NCBI GenBank assembly: GCA_038255145.1 | Contig: JBBSLP010000031.1 | Coordinates: 1 to 63,450, forward strand | Direction of reading: 5' to 3' | Length of the DNA stretch: 63,450 nucleotides | From: WHTX01 sp038255145 | GTDB taxonomy: Bacteria > Actinomycetota > Acidimicrobiia > Acidimicrobiales > CAIXPF01 | Part shown: one piece after another, positions 63,368-63,450 of the stretch | Layout of the letters: each line of letters starts with the position of its first letter | Position numbering within the stretch: position 1 is the stretch's first letter | Translations under genes and position numbers: made by a program | The notes under the pieces: generated by a model | The model's database searches: none | What the model saw: the letters and a program-made list of their open reading frames with translations, nothing else | What the model was told of the DNA's origin: nothing

Positions 63368-63450
63368 TCAGTGGGGGTCGGGTTCGTGGGGGACGACGAC
63401 GTCGTCGCCGTCGAGGTCGGGGTGCAGGAACCGGGCCAGGGCCACGGCGA
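63368..63450 (-). CDS. C-terminal end of an unidentified protein
   Basis: About 26 codons are visible, reading ALARFLHPDLDGDDVVVP then HEPDPH and TGA. The gene continues past the window edge and lies 14 bp upstream of the truncated arsC on the same strand, so it is probably part of a former arsenic-resistance operon. It is too short to name. Confidence 0.5.
   Translation of the reverse strand, partial: AVALARFLHPDLDGDDVVVPHEPDPH

Overview
The window is 63.4 kb of very GC-rich, densely coded bacterial DNA with many GTG starts, 4-bp gene overlaps and GGAGG-type ribosome binding sites. The gene content points to a free-living actinobacterium, and most likely to an Acidimicrobiia-type lineage: many family III CoA-transferases, F420/FMN-type oxidoreductases, an encapsulin with its ferritin, a Dps and an AcnA-type aconitase. 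The lineage is an inference from content and style; no rRNA or tRNA gene is present to prove it.

Layout. 0-7.5 kb: a form-II CoxL-like molybdenum hydroxylase, an SbcD-like phosphoesterase, an acyl-CoA carboxylase beta chain, and an enoyl-CoA hydratase / CaiB / PPOX operon. 7.6-9.1 kb: a decayed ABC substrate-binding protein. 9-12.5 kb: a duplicated-domain CaiB protein and an SDR without the usual Tyr/Lys. 12.7-16.5 kb: a SNF2 helicase coupled to a small protein. 16.8-23 kb: an N-acyl-D-amino-acid deacylase, a GMC oxidoreductase / acyl-CoA ligase / FAH cluster, and a broken baeRF-like gene. 23-26.4 kb: a three-gene operon headed by a selenocysteine-encoding redoxin-DsbD fusion, next to a TetR regulator. 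26.4-36 kb: SDR, FAD oxidase, MarR, AAA ATPase, MFS and CaiB genes. 36-41 kb: an unrecognised two-gene unit, a thiolase, HxlR and a PLP enzyme. 41-50 kb: aconitase, Dps, a beta-propeller lipoprotein, FtsH and a secreted 5'-nucleotidase. 50-54.5 kb: an antiporter remnant, an Mct/Meh pair acting on mesaconyl-CoA, and the encapsulated-ferritin system. 54.5-61.5 kb: an interrupted LuxR-family regulator, an LLM oxidoreductase, a phosphoesterase, SDR, PAP2 and a glycosyltransferase. 61.6-63.4 kb: small unknown genes and a graveyard of arsenate/chromate/VOC gene pieces.

Four observations stand out. (1) The gene at 24463-25587 has an in-frame UGA as the first position of a U-x-x-C redox motif. A well-formed bacterial SECIS-like hairpin follows about 20 nt after it, so a conventional gene caller would start the gene after its active site. 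(2) At least seven genes end, and one begins, inside short degenerate tandem repeats of 11-19 bp, so stop or start codons are present in multiple copies. (3) Many genes have a TANNNT -10 hexamer 6-9 nt before the start codon, the signature of leaderless transcription. At two junctions the TAG stop of the upstream gene is the first part of that hexamer. (4) Several genes are broken by frameshifts, deletions or a nonsense codon while their neighbours are intact, which suggests local gene decay.
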